Shown: positions 7,701 through 7,827 of the stretch, in pieces
Layout of the letters: each line of letters starts with the position of its first letter
How positions within the stretch are numbered: position 1 is the first letter of the stretch
From: Candidatus Zixiibacteriota bacterium
GTDB lineage: Bacteria > Zixibacteria > MSB-5A5 > GN15 > JAAZOE01
Length of the DNA stretch: 7,827 bases
NCBI GenBank assembly: GCA_012797915.1
Contig: JAAZOE010000225.1
Coordinates: 1 to 7,827, forward strand
Direction of reading: 5' to 3'
Translations under genes and position numbers: made by a program
Notes under the pieces: generated by a model
Databases searched by the model: none
What the model saw: only the letters and a program-made list of their open reading frames with translations
What the model was told of the DNA's origin: nothing

Positions 7701-7827
7701 CTGCGCGCCAGCGACATTTGCGATACGGTGTTTACCGATTATTGCCTGACGATTCTGCCGACGGCGGTCTGTTCCACCTGCGTGGATATCGCCATCGTCG
7801 GACCCGGCTGCGTCTCGGTCGGGGCCA
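1704..7827 (+). CDS. Giant secreted protein of 20 cysteine-containing Ig-like/cadherin-like repeats (3' end outside window)
   Basis: One frame runs from ATG 1704 to the window edge without a stop, giving at least 2041 residues. GGAGG (1695-1699) precedes the start. Residues 1-24 form a Sec signal peptide (MLRPGHK, hydrophobic core, cleavage after LRA). Residues 25-274 are an unrecognised domain. Residues 275-2019 are 20 tandem repeats (D1-D20). Each starts with N-x-P-P or similar, then a strand ending in Cys, E-I-C-L-P-V, usually a DPDxN-type loop, G-x-V-C-F-x-P, AGTY-x-I-x-VTV and D-S-C-G. This pattern fits beta-sandwich Ig-like, PKD or cadherin-like domains of bacterial surface proteins. 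There is no catalytic motif; the likely role is an extracellular stalk, adhesin or surface-layer component. Block duplication, cysteine pairing and loop exchange are described separately. The anchor or sorting signal would be beyond the window. The exact function is unknown. Confidence 0.93.
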   Translation, partial: MLRPGHKYLVAAMLVLVSVSPLRAFYDGDNQPDGQPPNYSLLDSSYFLGAPEFAGYTARELGGYYIFKDEQNGRWNVMGLVWPGGTLYEQVHGSVLVQMDAEPQEGVNVWPIGYYYTGDLRKNDRWGWTKWPDEVAPNLYEIWWDFTIDVARLSRITDRLDTVGISFTGCAFDFNLWATGHFAAFTAAQVKVGPDMIPLTDIPAFVDTYPGLADQYQGSTPRREPNTSNFTLKDFPGESFNTDGLLPADDIYGGARVYEANGVQFSVSACLPPGNNPPVFLPPMGTTRELTLCLGSTITDTIRATDPDEGDILTMELLSGPGVLTSSPGPSSLDGYFAWTPTAAGTYTVVYQVTDSHGLFAVDSLTYTITLNQPPTAQADDTAIAVCWPGNPVCRTVTATDPEGDPLMFTLLDGQGSIDPSTGELCFTPETAGDYGFLVAVNDTCGADTVSFVITIAENTPPQINPYDSLVVACAVDTICFNVTASDPDTGDSLVIIPLSGPGQFTLTGNGLGRQCFLPADVDSARYVFTYGVTDDCLRDEGLNKLVPPPSTDSIIIIVITNRPPTIVCPDVQAKLLCAPEMICHTFGTADQEEVTWTLLSGTGSIDPVTGRLCFYAGSSGRYSFTVAAANACGADTCTAVFDVTLDSPPTVSIPDTTVRLCALEEICLPITYADPDDNIVSIAVQSEKYIVTPPGMVCFTPTGPGTYEIIVTVADSCGHAASDTASVEVVLDAAPVLACPPEPIIAALCTADTICVPIGVEPSGSAINVTTPGAWYENGQVCFFAAESGEYRITVTSANDCGADTCEIVAQVTVGIPPILTCPPDESRHLCGPDSISIPVTVSPAEAVIRVLPDGVYRNGWVTFYAGTEGTRCLTIIAETECGADTCGVCVDVTFDNLPQVVLPDTAVALCAVEEICLPVSVTDADNNLADITVSPAWAALVDEQICFMPEGAGRYEIVVTAVDSCGNRFADTARVDVAVNTPPTVSIPDTTVFICGPTEVCLPVTASDPDGNIVSIATEPPAVYDVETGTVCLTVMESGTYIVTVTAVDDCGDSVTTTANIFVSANNPPMVTAPGDTSVTQCDPVEVCLSGIAGSDPEDGVLAVTVTPNIGQFSDGIYCFLPDTAGVYTLIMTVADACGATDADTVLVTVARGATPVVTCPEPQTAALCQPDSICVPVSVSPAEAIVTILEPGAEYRDGNVCFYAAEDGVYQFTVVAANECGADTCTVTVNVTVGIPPIVSCPGTQNRHVCGPDSLAIPVTVSPADAAVRVLPAGVYDNGLVTFWAATAGTHCLTVIAETECGADTCEVCVNVTFDLPPVVSLPDSTVTLCQPGEICIPMTFTDPDDNIASITVEQPGYKLTEGFVCLNIDASGIYRVIVTVTDSCGLSDVDTATVTVTLNMPPEVSVPDTAVFICGPTEICLPVTMSDGDGAIDSVVVTPPAFYNEATQSVCMIVSKSGTYDLMAIVYDDCGSSASAIATITAALNHPPEVTAPGDTAVFQCLAEEICLSGFAASDLDGNLVDLSITPALGEFVDETYCFTPSAAGTYILAVTAADSCGATATDTVRVTVTWNQPPTVAVNDSSVFACQLTEICLPVTMSDPDGAVDSVVVGPVGYLDIVKQMICVPVSEAGTYEITVTVFDDCGASASDAARLTVTINRPPALVTPPQIPMTLCELKPVCVDITVSDPDDNLADVRATTSCGGPVIYDPLTHKLCWTPDAFGLCSLTVIAGDGCGAADTALATVLFTPGTLPDPICPPDTIVRLCNPGEVCLIVGSPGHNVTVHPTYFNYDPATGKLCYNVDGSRVDTVWVLDATDCGVDSCRFVIRTIVNQGPKITGEPVTEGRFCDPFILCLGVTISDPENNIASVVADGCNGAAYDPATRKVCLPISDDIDCTLRVTVTDSCGLSAAWSTRVVMRRNNAPVVTAPELKTIVRCDTDTTAVVIPEFCVTDAEYDPIEMVLDSGLGIFDFNPTTNCGVLTFTPPTNDSAQYCFRLRASDICDTVFTDYCLTILPTAVCSTCVDIAIVGPGCVSVGA
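1776..2525 (+). other. Unrecognised N-terminal domain of the giant protein (residues 25-274)
   Basis: About 250 residues unlike the repeats that follow. It is rich in aromatic residues, with WNVMGLVWPGG (about 75-85), GYYYTGD and DRWGWTKWP, then YEIWWDFTID (about 140-149) and FNLWATGHFAAF. It has only two cysteines (TGC and SAC) against 4-6 in each repeat. A Ser/Thr/Asn-rich stretch (STPRREPNTSNFTL) and a Gly/Asp-rich segment lead into the first repeat. The aromatic content would suit a ligand- or carbohydrate-binding head at the tip of the stalk, but I recognise no family. Confidence 0.6.
3900..5165 (+). repeat. Five-domain super-repeat, copy 1 (D6-D10)
   Basis: These five repeats match the next five one-to-one and in order. 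Codons align at a constant offset: Pro at 3909 with 5175 (1266 bp), Val at 4146 with 5409, Pro-Asp at 4416 with 5679, Val at 4683 with 5946, and Asp at 4935 with 6198 (1263 bp in these last four). D7 and D12 agree at about 59 of 81 residues by hand count. Confidence 0.85.
5166..6428 (+). repeat. Five-domain super-repeat, copy 2 (D11-D15)
   Basis: Second copy of the D6-D10 block. At DNA level the copies have drifted while the protein is kept: over 20 codons (4683-4742 against 5946-6005) I count 6 identical codons, 11 synonymous differences and 3 amino-acid changes. The duplication is therefore old and both copies have been under protein-level constraint. D16 does not continue the order; it resembles D14 and D9 again. 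Confidence 0.85.
7761..7827 (+). other. Start of a new region after the repeats (cut by the window edge)
   Basis: After D20 ends in YCLTILP, the frame continues TAVCSTCVDIAIVGPGCVSVGA and is cut off. It lacks the N-x-P-P start of a repeat and has three closely placed cysteines. A short Cys-containing linker followed by an alternating hydrophobic strand and a GCVSVG turn could open a cohesin-like or another Ig-like domain, but 22 residues are too few to decide. Confidence 0.35.

Larger units (their letters stand above)
2526..7760 (+). repeat. Array of 20 tandem beta-sandwich repeats, D1-D20
   Basis: Approximate repeat starts: D1 2526, D2 2817, D3 3078, D4 3387, D5 3642, D6 3900, D7 4149, D8 4395, D9 4647, D10 4905, D11 5166, D12 5412, D13 5658, D14 5910, D15 6168, D16 6429, D17 6687, D18 6957, D19 7206, D20 7473. 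Most are 82-90 residues; D1, D3 and D20 are longer. Cysteine counts are 1 in D1, 4 in D2, D3, D5, D8-D10 and D13-D16, and 6 in D4, D6, D7, D11, D12 and D17-D20. By family resemblance they fall into subtypes: D4/D6/D11/D18, D7/D12, D5/D8/D13, D9/D14/D16, D10/D15 and D17/D19. Confidence 0.9.

Noticed and set aside
2526..7760. Possible CRISPR array or mobile-element repeats in the repeated region
   Set aside because: The periodicity of about 250-270 bp is protein-coding, with synonymous drift between copies; no short identical direct repeats with unique spacers, no transposase, and no flanking terminal repeats were seen.

Overview
The window comes from a moderately GC-rich bacterial chromosome or contig, with all recognisable genes on the + strand. 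A lipoprotein of the ABC-transporter type, a very large secreted protein built from Ig-like/cadherin-like repeats with frequent cysteines, and a toastrack-type beta-helix fragment fit an uncultured Gram-negative lineage of the FCB superphylum. The style of the repeat protein reminds me of candidate phylum Zixibacteria, but no marker gene is present, so this placement is inference.

Layout: (1) positions 2-322 hold the 3' end of a gene for a toastrack/LiaF-like beta-solenoid protein, closed by a good intrinsic terminator at 347-377. (2) 409-1170 is a complete polar amino-acid-type substrate-binding lipoprotein, with no permease or ATPase next to it in the window. (3) 1171-1703 is a 533-bp intergenic region rich in structure: a 10-bp-stem hairpin (1256-1287), three direct copies of ATTTTATCGG, a near-consensus sigma70-type promoter (1465-1492), a 14-bp perfect palindrome and a GAAA-tetraloop hairpin in a roughly 205-nt leader. 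(4) 1704 to the end of the window is one uninterrupted reading frame of at least 2041 codons, open at its 3' end. It encodes a secreted giant protein: signal peptide, an unrecognised N-terminal domain of about 250 residues, then 20 tandem beta-sandwich repeats of about 80-100 residues, then the start of something different.

The most interesting material is inside the giant protein. Five consecutive repeats (D6-D10) are duplicated as a block in D11-D15 with an offset of 1263-1266 bp. Cysteines come in even numbers (4 or 6) in 19 of the 20 repeats. Six repeats carry an extra N-terminal xCP cysteine and a CG(A/V)D(T/S)C motif, and exactly those six lack the acidic DPD-type loop found in the others. 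Two repeats (D7, D12) have lost the second and third core cysteines together, which suggests those two normally bond to each other. These patterns predict a long, disulfide-stiffened, possibly calcium-binding extracellular fibre or stalk.

The three genes do not form an obvious pathway. The first is separated from the second by a terminator, and the giant gene has its own promoter region. The two closed genes and the giant protein all appear to act at or outside the cell envelope.
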